Assembly (NCBI GenBank): GCA_937889015.1
Contig: CALARR010000058.1
Coordinates: 11,113 to 75,112 of the forward strand
Direction of reading: 5' to 3'
From: an uncultured Planctomycetales bacterium
Lineage (GTDB): Bacteria > Planctomycetota > Planctomycetia > Pirellulales > Thermoguttaceae
Length of the DNA: 64,000 bases
The notes beneath the pieces were generated by a model. That model ran no database searches. It worked only from the letters and a program-made list of their open reading frames with translations, and had not been told where the DNA came from. This document shows positions 50,079 to 58,212 of the stretch, one piece after another (positions within the stretch are counted from its first letter, which is position 1; the number at the start of each line of letters is the position of its first letter). Both the position numbers and the translations under genes were made by a program.

Positions 50079-52070
50079 ATGGAGTGGATTGTCTGTGCAG
50101 TGATGGTGTTGTTCGTCGGCGGATTGGCCACCCTGCTCGCCGGACGGCGCGTGGGACTGGCTTGTTGGCTGGGCCCGGCCAGTGCCTTGCTGGCGTGCGG
50201 ACTGATGTTCGGCCAATCGCTTCTGGTCCTGGCTCGCGGCGAGATCGTCTCGTTGCGAGCGCCCTGGCAGGTCCCGTTGGGATCGTTGCGACTGAGCTTG
50301 GACCCGCTGTCCGCGTGGTTTGCCCTGCTGATCGCCCTGGTCGGAGGATTGTCGGCCGTTTATGGGGCACAATACCTGCGGCACCAGCCCCATCCGCAAC
50401 GCGTGGCGCGCAGTTGGTTCTTCTTCAACCTGCTTCTGGCCAGCATGCTCCTGGTCGTGGTGGCGCGGAATGGCGTGTTCTTCCTGGTGGCCTGGGAAAC
50501 CATGTCGCTGGCCTCCTGGTTCCTGGTGATGTTCGACTCGCAGGAGGCACGTGTGCGCCGCGCGGGCTGGATTTATCTCGTGGCCACACACCTGGGCGCC
50601 GCGTTCCTGATGGCCATGTTCGCCCTGCTGGGACGCGAATCGGCAGCGTTGGATTTCAACGCCCTCTCCGCCACCGGCGGAACGGCCAGCGCCGTGTTCC
50701 TGTTGGCCCTGGTCGGGTTCGGCGCCAAGGCTGGCCTGATCCCTCTGCACGTCTGGCTGCCCGAGGCGCACCCCGCCGCTCCTTCGCACGTCTCCGCGGT
50801 CATGAGCGGGGTGATGATCAAGATGGGCATCTATGGCCTGTTACGGATCCTGCCCATGCTTGGACCGCCGCAGGCCTGGTGGGGTTGGACGCTCTTGGGG
50901 CTGGGAGCGGTCTCGGGGATCCTGGGCATCTTGTACGCCCTGGCCCAATCCGATCTGAAACGCGCCTTGGCCTACAGCAGCGTCGAGAACATCGGCATCA
51001 TTTCGCTGGGCTTGGGGGTGGGGTTGCTGGGCATCACCTGCCAGTGCCCCGCGATGGCCGCCTTGGGGCTGGCGGGCAGTCTGTTGCACGTGGCCAATCA
51101 TGCCCTGATGAAGAGTCTTTTGTTCCTTGGGGCGGGCGCGGTGGTCCACGCCACCGGCACGCGGCAGATCGACGAGCTTGGCGGTCTGTTGAAACGTATG
51201 CCCGTCACCGGCCTGGCCTTCCTGGTGGCGGCCGTCGCCATCTGCGGCCTGCCTCCGTTGAATGGTTTCACCGGCGAGTTGCTGATCTACCTGGCTGCGC
51301 TGTCGGGCATCGTCGCTTCGCCGCGCTCGGCCGACGTCTCCTGGCCGCTGGTGGCGATCCTCGCCGTGGGCGGATTGGCCTTGATTGGCGGTCTGGCCGC
51401 CGCCTGCTTCACACGCGTCTTCGGGATGGTGTTTCTGGGCGAGCCGCGCACGGCCCCGGCCGCGCATGCCCATGAGGCCGGCCGCGCCATGCGCCTTGTG
51501 CTCTGCCTGCTCGCCGCCGGTTGCCTGGCCATGGCCCTGCTGGGGCCGTGGGTCCTCGATCGGCTGGTGCCGCTGGTGGCAGGGTTGATTCCCCACGATT
51601 TCCACGTTGCCGCCGAAGCGGCCTTGGCCTCGTGGCGCACGGCCCTCGTGGCTGTGGCCGCGGCAGCCCTGGTCCTGATGGGCCTGGTCGCCCTGCTGGT
51701 GCTCGGGCGGCGGCGATTGTTTGCCGGCCGGACCATCGAGCAGGCCGGGACATGGGACTGCGGCTACGTGGCTCCGTCGCCGCGCATGCAATACACGGGC
51801 TCATCGTTCGGCGCGCCGTTGTTGGCCGTATTCCGCTTGTTCATTCGACCGCGCGTACGGTTGGACGGTCCGCGGGAACTATTTCCCAGGCGCGCGTCGT
51901 TCGAGAGCCACCTGCCCGACGTCTTCGTCGAGCGGTTGTTCCGACCGTTGTTTCAGGGCGTGGCGCAGGCGTCGGCGTCGCTGCGCTGGTTCCAACAGGG
52001 GCGGATCCAATTGTATGTGCTGTACATCGCCGTGACGCTCTTGGTGCTGTTGATCTGGAAACTGGGCTGA
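50079..52070 (+). CDS. hyfB: Proton-conducting antiporter-like membrane subunit (HyfB-like)
   Basis: The 663-residue protein is an NuoL/HyfB-type antiporter-like subunit with about 15 membrane helices. Expected motifs are seen: LSLDPLSAWFALLIALVGGL in the early helices, SLASWFLVMFDSQEA, KAGLIPLHVWLPEAHPAAPSHVSAVMSG (the proton-channel helix with its Pro- and His-rich loop) and KRALAYSSVENIGIISLGL. ATG 50079 has no close ribosome-binding site. The C-terminus ends in a HyfB-type amphipathic and TM pair (FQGVAQASASLRWFQQGRIQ; YIAVTLLVLLIWK). In the complex it would couple electron flow to proton or sodium translocation. The next gene starts 3 bases after its stop. Confidence 0.93.
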   Translation: MEWIVCAVMVLFVGGLATLLAGRRVGLACWLGPASALLACGLMFGQSLLVLARGEIVSLRAPWQVPLGSLRLSLDPLSAWFALLIALVGGLSAVYGAQYLRHQPHPQRVARSWFFFNLLLASMLLVVVARNGVFFLVAWETMSLASWFLVMFDSQEARVRRAGWIYLVATHLGAAFLMAMFALLGRESAALDFNALSATGGTASAVFLLALVGFGAKAGLIPLHVWLPEAHPAAPSHVSAVMSGVMIKMGIYGLLRILPMLGPPQAWWGWTLLGLGAVSGILGILYALAQSDLKRALAYSSVENIGIISLGLGVGLLGITCQCPAMAALGLAGSLLHVANHALMKSLLFLGAGAVVHATGTRQIDELGGLLKRMPVTGLAFLVAAVAICGLPPLNGFTGELLIYLAALSGIVASPRSADVSWPLVAILAVGGLALIGGLAAACFTRVFGMVFLGEPRTAPAAHAHEAGRAMRLVLCLLAAGCLAMALLGPWVLDRLVPLVAGLIPHDFHVAAEAALASWRTALVAVAAAALVLMGLVALLVLGRRRLFAGRTIEQAGTWDCGYVAPSPRMQYTGSSFGAPLLAVFRLFIRPRVRLDGPRELFPRRASFESHLPDVFVERLFRPLFQGVAQASASLRWFQQGRIQLYVLYIAVTLLVLLIWKLG

Positions 52071-52073
52071 ACC

Positions 52074-53006
52074 ATGGCCATCTGCGCTGCTTTGTTACAC
52101 GTTCTGCTGGCGCTTGTGCTGGCGCCGCTGTTGCTGGGGATCATCAACCGGACCAAGGCCCTGGTGGCCGGGCGGCGCGGACAACCGCTGCTGCAAACCT
52201 ACTACGACCTGGCCAAGCTACTGTGCAAGGGGGCCGTCTACAGCCGCACCACGACCTGGGTCTTCCGCATGGGGCCGGTTGTGGCCTTGGCCGGCTTGCT
52301 GTTGGTGCTGCCGATGATCCCCTTGGGCGGCGTGCCGGCCGTGGTTGCGTTTCAAGGCGACTTGTTGCTGGTGGCCTACCTGCTGGGCGTGGCGCGTTTC
52401 GCCACGGTCCTGGCCGCGCTGGATACCGGTTCCAGCTTCGAGGGCATGGGCGCCAGCCGCGAGGTGCAGTTCTCGGCCTTGGCCGAGCCGGCTTTGATCC
52501 TGGGCCTGGCGGCGATGGCCGTGCAAGCCGCTCAGGCCTTGCAGGCACAGCCGCTGTCGCTGACGGCCATCTATGCCGCCATCCGGCCCGAGACCTTGCC
52601 CCAGGCCGGGCCCGTGCTGCTGCTGGTGGCCGCGGCCCTGGCCGCGGTGTTTTTGGCCGAAAACGCGCGGATTCCCGTGGACGATCCGAACACGCACCTC
52701 GAATTGACCATGATCCACGAAGTCATGGTGCTGGATCATGGCGGTCCCGATTTCGCCCTGATCCAGTACACGGCGGCCCTCAAGCTGTGGGTCCTGGGCA
52801 CGCTGCTGGTGGGCGTGCTGGTGCCGGTGCGCAGCGGTTGGCCGCTGGTGGATTTATTGGCCGGGGTGCTGGGCCTGGGGATTCTGGCCGTCTTTACCGG
52901 CCTGGTTGAATCGACCCTGGCTCGGCTGCGACTGGTGCGCGTGCCCCAGTTTCTCGTGGCCGCCTCGGTGCTGTCGATCCTGGCCTTGTTCCTGGTGTTG
53001 AGGTGA
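52074..53006 (+). CDS. hyfC: NuoH/HyfC-like membrane anchor subunit
   Basis: The 310-residue protein has about eight helices and the NuoH-family signatures. These are PLLQTYYDLAKLLCKGAVYSR (cytoplasmic loop that holds the electron-transfer arm), EGMGASREVQFSALAEPALILGL, FLAENARIPVDDPNTHLELTMIHEVMVLDHGGPD and a C-terminal helix. The Glu- and Asp-rich LAENARIPVDDPNTHLELT stretch is the conserved ligand or quinone-linked loop. It should connect the Fe-S module to the ion-pumping subunits. It starts 3 bases after the HyfB stop and overlaps nothing, so it is translationally coupled in the operon. Confidence 0.94.
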   Translation: MAICAALLHVLLALVLAPLLLGIINRTKALVAGRRGQPLLQTYYDLAKLLCKGAVYSRTTTWVFRMGPVVALAGLLLVLPMIPLGGVPAVVAFQGDLLLVAYLLGVARFATVLAALDTGSSFEGMGASREVQFSALAEPALILGLAAMAVQAAQALQAQPLSLTAIYAAIRPETLPQAGPVLLLVAAALAAVFLAENARIPVDDPNTHLELTMIHEVMVLDHGGPDFALIQYTAALKLWVLGTLLVGVLVPVRSGWPLVDLLAGVLGLGILAVFTGLVESTLARLRLVRVPQFLVAASVLSILALFLVLR

Positions 53007-53654
53007 ATGATGCTCTTCTGGCTCGATCTGGTGCTGGTATTGCTGGTCTTGACCAACCTTCGCCTGCTGGGATCCAGCCGGCTGGCCAGTTGCATCCGCA
53101 CCGTGGCCGCGCAGGCCGTGTTGCTGGGCGTCCTGCCCTTGGTGGCCCATCCCCACGATGTCTCGCTGCGCGTGGTGGCCTTGTGTCTGGCGGGCGCGGC
53201 GATGAAGGCTGGAGTGCTGCCTTGGCTGCTGCGCCGGGCCGTGGTTTCGGCCAATGTGCGCAGCGAGGTCGAGCCGCTGGTCGGTTTCACCACCTCGCTG
53301 CTTTTGGGCATCGTCCTGCTGGGCGTGGCGATCCACGTGGCCGGACAATTGCCCCTGCCCGACGACGCCGGCTCCCCGCTGCTGATGCCCGTGGCCCTCT
53401 TCACCACCGTCGTGGGCTTGTTTGTAATCGTCAGCCGGGTGAAGGCCGTGATGCAGGCCCTGGGCTACCTGGCCATGGAGAACGGCGTCTACGCCTTTGG
53501 GCTGGCTTTTGCCGTACACGAACCGCTGTTGGTCGAAATGGGCATCTTGCTGGACGTGTTCGTGGCGGTGCTGGTGATGGGCATCACCATCCACCACATC
53601 AGCCGCGAGTTTGAACACATCGACACCGATCGGCTTTCCTCCCTCAAGGATTGA
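53007..53654 (+). CDS. hyfE: HyfE-like membrane subunit
   Basis: The 215-residue protein has about six hydrophobic segments (LDLVLVLLVLTNLRLLG, AAQAVLLGVLPLVAHP, SLRVVALCLAGAAMKAGVLPWLL and others). It contains the HyfE-type motifs LGYLAMENGVYAFGLAFAV and LDVFVAVLVMGITIHHI, matching the NuoK-like helix bundle with a conserved Glu (MEN). It ends with a short hydrophilic tail (FEHIDTDRLSSLKD). ATG 53007 directly follows the HyfC stop TGA (53004-53006); ATG 53010 is an alternative. Small subunits of this type supply part of the lateral ion path between the core and the antiporters. Length is normal for HyfE. Confidence 0.9.
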   Translation: MMLFWLDLVLVLLVLTNLRLLGSSRLASCIRTVAAQAVLLGVLPLVAHPHDVSLRVVALCLAGAAMKAGVLPWLLRRAVVSANVRSEVEPLVGFTTSLLLGIVLLGVAIHVAGQLPLPDDAGSPLLMPVALFTTVVGLFVIVSRVKAVMQALGYLAMENGVYAFGLAFAVHEPLLVEMGILLDVFVAVLVMGITIHHISREFEHIDTDRLSSLKD

Positions 53655-53658
53655 AATA

Positions 53659-55200
53659 GTGATCTGGGCCTTGCTGTTGATCCCGGCGGTTGCCGGCTTG
53701 CTGTGCCTGGTGTTGAGACCCAACGCTCCGCGTCGGGCCCTGTTGGTGTTGGCCGCCCTGGGGCATTCGGCCGCCGTGGCCTGGGCCTGGGCCGATGCAG
53801 ACGGCCGCCGCTCGGCAGCGATCGGCGCTTGGATGGCCATCGACGAGGCCTCGCTGGTGTTTCTCTCCATCACCAGCCTGCTGTTTCTCGCTGCCGCGGT
53901 GTATGCCGTGGGCTACCTGGCGCGCGAGAACCGCGAGCCGCAACACAATCCCGAGGACGGCTTGCCGTTCGAGAACTACTCCGAAACCGTCTTTACCGGC
54001 TGCCTGCTGGCCTTTCTGGCCACCATGTCGCTGGTGGCCGTGAGCCGGCACCTGGGGTTGATCTGGGTCGCCGTGGAGGCGACCACCCTGGTCAGCGCGC
54101 CGTTGATCTACTTCCATCGCCACCATCGCTCGCTGGAAGCCACCTGGAAGTACCTGGTGATCTGTTCGGTGGGCATTGCCCTGGCCCTGTTGGGCAACTT
54201 CTTCCTGGTGGTCGCCACGCGCGCCGGCGGCGGCGAGCCGATCCCCCTGCTGCTGCAGGACCTGACCGCCGGGGCCGCGCGTCTCGACCATGCCTGGCTC
54301 AAGGCCGCGTTCCTGCTGTTGCTGGTGGGCTATGGTACCAAGATGGGTCTGGCCCCCATGCACACCTGGCTGCCCGACGCCCACAGCGAAGCGCCGTCGC
54401 TGGTCTCGGCCCTGCTTTCCGGGGCCTTGCTCAACTGCGCGTTCCTGGCGATCCTCCGCGTACACGGCCTGATGGTCAGCGCCGGCCTGGGCGACTTCAG
54501 CCGCGAGTTGCTGGTGCTGTTCGGCCTGTTGTCGATGGCCCTGGCCTCGGTCTTCATCCTCAACCAGGCCGACTTCAAACGCATGCTGGCCTATTCCAGC
54601 GTGGAGCACATGGGGATCCTGGCGCTGGGCATCGGCATCGGCGGATTGGCCGGCTACGGCTCGATGCTGCACGCCGTGAACCACTCGCTGACCAAGGGTA
54701 TGCTCTTTCTGGCGGCCGGCAATATCCTGGCCGCCTGCCGCACCAAGTCCACGCTCGCGGCCCGGGACCTCTTGCGCCGCCTGCCGGTTTCCGGCCTGCT
54801 GTGGCTGGTTGGGTTCCTGGCCATCACCGGATCGCCGCCGTTTGGGCCGTTTCTCAGCGAACTGACGATCCTCAAGGGAATGCTCGACGCCGGCAACGTG
54901 GCGGTGGCCGTGGGCTACCTGTTGGCCCTGGCGGTGGTCTTTGTGGGCATGGCCAGCGTCGTGTTGCAGATGCTCTACGCGCCGGTCGAGGCGGTGGAAC
55001 TGGCTGGGGACGCCGCCTCGCACGAGGCTGCGCCGCGCGTCAAGGGTCGAGCCGCCGAACCGCAACGCGAGCCGGAGCCCCTCTGGTCCATCGTCCCGCC
55101 GCTGGCGCTGGCCGCGGCCGTGTTGGTCTTGGGGTTGTGGGTCCCGGCCCCGCTGGCCGAGATGCTGCAGCGCGCCGCCGCGGTGGTAGGAGTCAACTGA
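53659..55200 (+). CDS. hyfF: Antiporter-like membrane subunit (HyfF/NuoN-M-like)
   Basis: The start is GTG 53659 (MIWALLLIPAVAGLLCLVL), four bases after HyfE stops and preceded by AAGGA eight bases away; an ATG at 53611 would overlap HyfE. The 513-residue protein is a second NuoN/M-type subunit of about 14 helices. Its channel motifs are KMGLAPMHTWLPDAHSEAPSLVSALLSG and KRMLAYSSVEHMGILALGI, and its interior shows LGLIWVAVEATTLVSAPLIY. With HyfB it provides two antiporter-like units, so the complex may translocate more than one ion per turnover (inference). Its TGA stop overlaps the ATG of the next gene by one base. Confidence 0.92.
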   Translation: MIWALLLIPAVAGLLCLVLRPNAPRRALLVLAALGHSAAVAWAWADADGRRSAAIGAWMAIDEASLVFLSITSLLFLAAAVYAVGYLARENREPQHNPEDGLPFENYSETVFTGCLLAFLATMSLVAVSRHLGLIWVAVEATTLVSAPLIYFHRHHRSLEATWKYLVICSVGIALALLGNFFLVVATRAGGGEPIPLLLQDLTAGAARLDHAWLKAAFLLLLVGYGTKMGLAPMHTWLPDAHSEAPSLVSALLSGALLNCAFLAILRVHGLMVSAGLGDFSRELLVLFGLLSMALASVFILNQADFKRMLAYSSVEHMGILALGIGIGGLAGYGSMLHAVNHSLTKGMLFLAAGNILAACRTKSTLAARDLLRRLPVSGLLWLVGFLAITGSPPFGPFLSELTILKGMLDAGNVAVAVGYLLALAVVFVGMASVVLQMLYAPVEAVELAGDAASHEAAPRVKGRAAEPQREPEPLWSIVPPLALAAAVLVLGLWVPAPLAEMLQRAAAVVGVN

Positions 55201-56738
55201 TGAGCACAGACGCATTTGCCACGGTTCATAATGGTCAGGCCCTCGCGGCGGAGGAGTGCCCCTGCTTGCCCTGGGAACGATTTCGCCAGAGCCTGCTGGA
55301 TCAGATTGCCGAAGGAGGACGGCTGTCCGCCCTGTTCGGTCGCGAGCGGGACCATGGCCGGCTGCGGCTCACGGCCGTGATGGCTCACGCGTCGCAGGGG
55401 GCGCTGGCCGTGGCCGCATGTGAGGTAGGCGACGCCTATCCGGCCCTCACGGCCGACTGCCCTCAGGCCCATTGGTTCGAGCGTGAGATCGCCGAGCAGT
55501 GGGGCGTGCGGCCCCACGGGCATCCCTGGCTGAAGCCGATCCGCTTTCAGCCGCCGCGCCGGCCGTCGGCGCCTGGGAAAGGCGAGTCGGTTCGAGCGCC
55601 GCGGCCCGTCTGCGGCCAGACCGACTTCTTCCGCATGGAGGGACCTGAGGTCCACGAGGTGGCCGTCGGTCCGGTGCACGCCGGCGTCATCGAGCCCGGG
55701 CATTTTCGCTTCCAATGCCATGGCGAGACGGTGCATCACCTGGAGATCTCGCTGGGCTATCAGCATCGCGGCATCGAGCGCGCCCTGCTAACTGCCGCGC
55801 CGCAGCGCGTGATTCACTACATGGAGACGGCCGCCGGCGATACGACCGTGGGGCACGCCATGGCCCATTGCCGCGCGGTCGAAGCCCTCACGCACACGCG
55901 CGTACCGCTGCGCGCGCAAGTCATCCGCGGCATGGCCCTGGAGTTGGAACGGATTGCCAATCACGTGGGCGACCTGGGCGCCCTGGCCGGCGACGTGGGA
56001 TTCCTGCCCACCATGTCCTATTGCGGCCGGATTCGCGGCGATGTGTTGAACATGACCGCGGTGCTCTGCGGCAACCGGTTTGGCCGCGGCCTGATCCGTC
56101 CCGGTGGCGTGGCCTTCGACCTCGACGCGTCGGCCGTGGAGCAACTCCGCCAGCGCCTGGCCGCGGCCGAGCGCGATGTGCGCGTGGCCGTCGACCTGCT
56201 CTGGGAAACCCCCTCGGTCATGGCGCGCTTTGACCAGACCGGCGTGTTGACACGCGAGGTGGCCGAAACGCTGGGCCTGGTTGGCGTGCCGGCCCGGGCC
56301 TGTGGATTGGAGCAGGACGTGCGCCAGGATTTGCCCTACGGCATCTATCGTTTTGCGCAGATCCCCGTCTCCACGTGCGATAGCGGCGACGTGTTCGCCC
56401 GGGCCTATGTGCGCTGGCTCGAAGTGCAGCGCTCGCTGGCCTTTCTGGGCGAGCAACTGGAGACGCTCCCCGACGGGCCGGTGCAGCCGGCCGACCGGTC
56501 GGCGATCCTTCGGCCGGAGCCCCATCAGATGGTCGCAGCCCTGGTCGAGGGCTGGCGTGGCGAGATCTGCCACGTGGCCCAGACCGGCGCCGACGGGCAG
56601 TTGGTCTGCTACAAGATCGTCGATCCCTCGTTCCACAACTGGTTCGGCCTGGCCTACGCGCTGCGTGGCGAGGCGGTCTCCGACTTCCCGCTGTGCAACA
56701 AGAGCTTCAATCTTTCGTACTGCGGCCACGATTTGTAG
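55200..56738 (+). CDS. hyfG: HyfG/NuoCD-like large subunit lacking the [NiFe] cysteine ligands
   Basis: ATG 55200 overlaps the HyfF stop in the ATGA pattern. The 512-residue protein has an N-terminal NuoC-like (30 kDa) part (residues 1-125) joined to a NuoD/large-subunit part (residues about 140-512). The latter shows IEPGHFRFQCHGETVHHLEISLGYQHRGIERAL and MALELERIANHVGDLGALAGDVGF. In a [NiFe] hydrogenase, residues about 209-223 would hold RxCGxC; here they read ETAAGDTTVGHAMAH, without Cys. The C-terminal DPCxxC is replaced by FPLCNKSFNLSYCGHDL, with Cys residues nine apart. The active site therefore lacks all four bridging and terminal ligands, so hydrogenase activity is not expected. Confidence 0.93.
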   Translation: MSTDAFATVHNGQALAAEECPCLPWERFRQSLLDQIAEGGRLSALFGRERDHGRLRLTAVMAHASQGALAVAACEVGDAYPALTADCPQAHWFEREIAEQWGVRPHGHPWLKPIRFQPPRRPSAPGKGESVRAPRPVCGQTDFFRMEGPEVHEVAVGPVHAGVIEPGHFRFQCHGETVHHLEISLGYQHRGIERALLTAAPQRVIHYMETAAGDTTVGHAMAHCRAVEALTHTRVPLRAQVIRGMALELERIANHVGDLGALAGDVGFLPTMSYCGRIRGDVLNMTAVLCGNRFGRGLIRPGGVAFDLDASAVEQLRQRLAAAERDVRVAVDLLWETPSVMARFDQTGVLTREVAETLGLVGVPARACGLEQDVRQDLPYGIYRFAQIPVSTCDSGDVFARAYVRWLEVQRSLAFLGEQLETLPDGPVQPADRSAILRPEPHQMVAALVEGWRGEICHVAQTGADGQLVCYKIVDPSFHNWFGLAYALRGEAVSDFPLCNKSFNLSYCGHDL

Positions 56739-56810
56739 AGCGACCCGAGCATTGTGAAGCGACTCGCGACCGCGCGTCGCGCTAAGTGCAAACCCAAGAG
56801 ATTGTTCAAG

Positions 56811-57578
56811 ATGTTAGATATTCTTCGTGCGCGTTGGCAGCAGGGGCACCGTACGATGGCTTGGCCCGACGGACCGGCTCCGGAGTTGCCGGCGCGTTTT
56901 GCCGGCCGGCCGGCGCTGGACGCATCGCGCTGCGACGCAGCCTGCGACGATTGCCGCCAGAGCTGCCCGGTGGGCGCCCTGCAGCGGTCCGGGGCCGACA
57001 ACCGTTTGCAACTGGACCTGGGGCGCTGCATCTTCTGCCGGACGTGCGAAGAGCGTTGCCCGACGCAGGCAATCCGCTTCACGCGTCAGTATCGCACGGC
57101 CGCGCTGCGCCGCGAGGATCTGTTGATCGGCGACGACGCGGAGCCGGCCTTGGCGGCGGCTGGCGAGGAGGTCCGCCGCCTCTTCGGGCGCTCGCTCAAG
57201 CTGCGCCAGGTGAGCGCCGGCGGCTGCAATGCGTGCGAGGCCGACACCAATGTCCTGGGCACGGTGGGCTGGGATCTGGGCCGTTTTGGCATCCAGTTCG
57301 TGGCCTCGCCGCGCCATGCCGACGGCCTGTTGATCACCGGCCCAGTGCCGGAAAACATGCGGCTGGCGCTGGAAAGGACCTACCAGGCCGTGCCGTCGCC
57401 CAAGGTCGTGATTGCGGTGGGGGCCTGCGCGATCGGGGGCGGGCCGTATGTCGATCATGCCGAGGTGTGCAACGGGGCGGCCGGGGTCGTGCCTGTAGAC
57501 CTTTTCGTGCCGGGTTGCCCCCCGCATCCGCTGACGATCCTCGACGCCCTGCTGGGCTACTTGGGACGGATCGAGTGA
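56811..57578 (+). CDS. HyfH-HyfI fusion: two ferredoxin-like clusters plus NuoB-type subunit
   Basis: ATG 56811 (MLDILRARWQQG) is preferred to GTG 56754, which adds a basic non-homologous stretch. The 255-residue protein fuses two proteins that are separate in the E. coli Hyf operon. Residues 41-52 (Cys41, 45, 48, 52) and 73-83 (Cys73, 76, 79, 83) are [4Fe-4S] sites; the first has C-x3-C where C-x2-C is usual. Residues about 130-255 are NuoB/HyfI-like, with the proximal cluster ligands Cys139, Cys142, Cys206 (VGACAIGGG) and Cys236 (VPGCPPHP). The electron path from ferredoxin-type clusters to the large subunit is thus complete in this one protein. It is the last gene of the cluster. Confidence 0.92.
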   Translation: MLDILRARWQQGHRTMAWPDGPAPELPARFAGRPALDASRCDAACDDCRQSCPVGALQRSGADNRLQLDLGRCIFCRTCEERCPTQAIRFTRQYRTAALRREDLLIGDDAEPALAAAGEEVRRLFGRSLKLRQVSAGGCNACEADTNVLGTVGWDLGRFGIQFVASPRHADGLLITGPVPENMRLALERTYQAVPSPKVVIAVGACAIGGGPYVDHAEVCNGAAGVVPVDLFVPGCPPHPLTILDALLGYLGRIE

Positions 57579-58212
57579 ATCTCTGCTCGGCGCTTGCCAT
57601 CCGTGTTGAGATGCAGGGTTGAGTAGAGTCGCGCCCTGGCAGGGCTGGTGAGGGTTTTGTGCTTCTTCCCCCAGGCCTGTCGGGCCTGGGCTGGTGGATT
57701 GCGGCCCTGCGGGCCAGAGGAGGAGCTCACTCCTCCGTCTGCGTCTTCGCGGCTCTGCGTCTTTGCGAGAAACAACTCTCGCCAGGCGCGCTGATTGGCC
57801 AAAGGGCTCACGCCAAGTCGCAAAGCCGCCAAGACGCAAGCAAGAGGGGGTGAAGCCGGAGGAATTGCGTCCTCGCGCCGTCATTCCCGTTTTGCCCCTT
57901 TCCCATTTCACCTTCTTACACAAAGGGCCTTGCGGAATCGCCGCAGCCAGGTCGCGCGGTGCAACGGGGCCGACATGCCGACAGGTTCTGGGGTCGACTC
58001 GAGAGTCTGCGAGAAGGATTCTCGCAGATGCGAGGGAATGTACCCCAAGTCTGCCGCATCGTTGCCCCGGCCGCTGTGGGCTGCCATAATGCACCCCAAG
58101 AATGTGTCCCAGAGCCGTCCTCGCCCACTTGGCCGTCCCTGGGAGCGTGAGAAGTCCTGAAACCGGTAGCCAGTGACCTGCCAGAATCGCTCCTTCTTCG
58201 TGGAGAATCATC
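57579..58212. other. Intergenic region with a perfect hairpin, no gene seen
   Basis: The 634 bases contain repetitive CGCCAAGTCGCAAAG-type sequence near 57806 and a perfect hairpin at 58006-58028. Frames here are not supported as genes. Confidence 0.45.
58006..58028 (+). terminator. Perfect 10-bp hairpin without a T tract
   Basis: TCTGCGAGAA (58006-58015), GGA, TTCTCGCAGA (58019-58028) is an exact stem with a three-base loop. There is no T tract, so it may be a regulatory RNA hairpin or repeat rather than a terminator. It lies about 430 bases after the HyfHI stop. Confidence 0.35.

Noticed and set aside
53703..56738. A 1,011-codon open frame spanning HyfF and HyfG
   Set aside because: Only the part from ATG 55200 gives NuoCD-like protein. 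The upstream half is HyfF read in the wrong frame, with arginine- and glycine-rich sequence of no family type.
55200..56738. HyfG as a working [NiFe] hydrogenase large subunit
   Set aside because: Both Cys pairs that hold Ni and Fe are missing, so the name is used only for homology.
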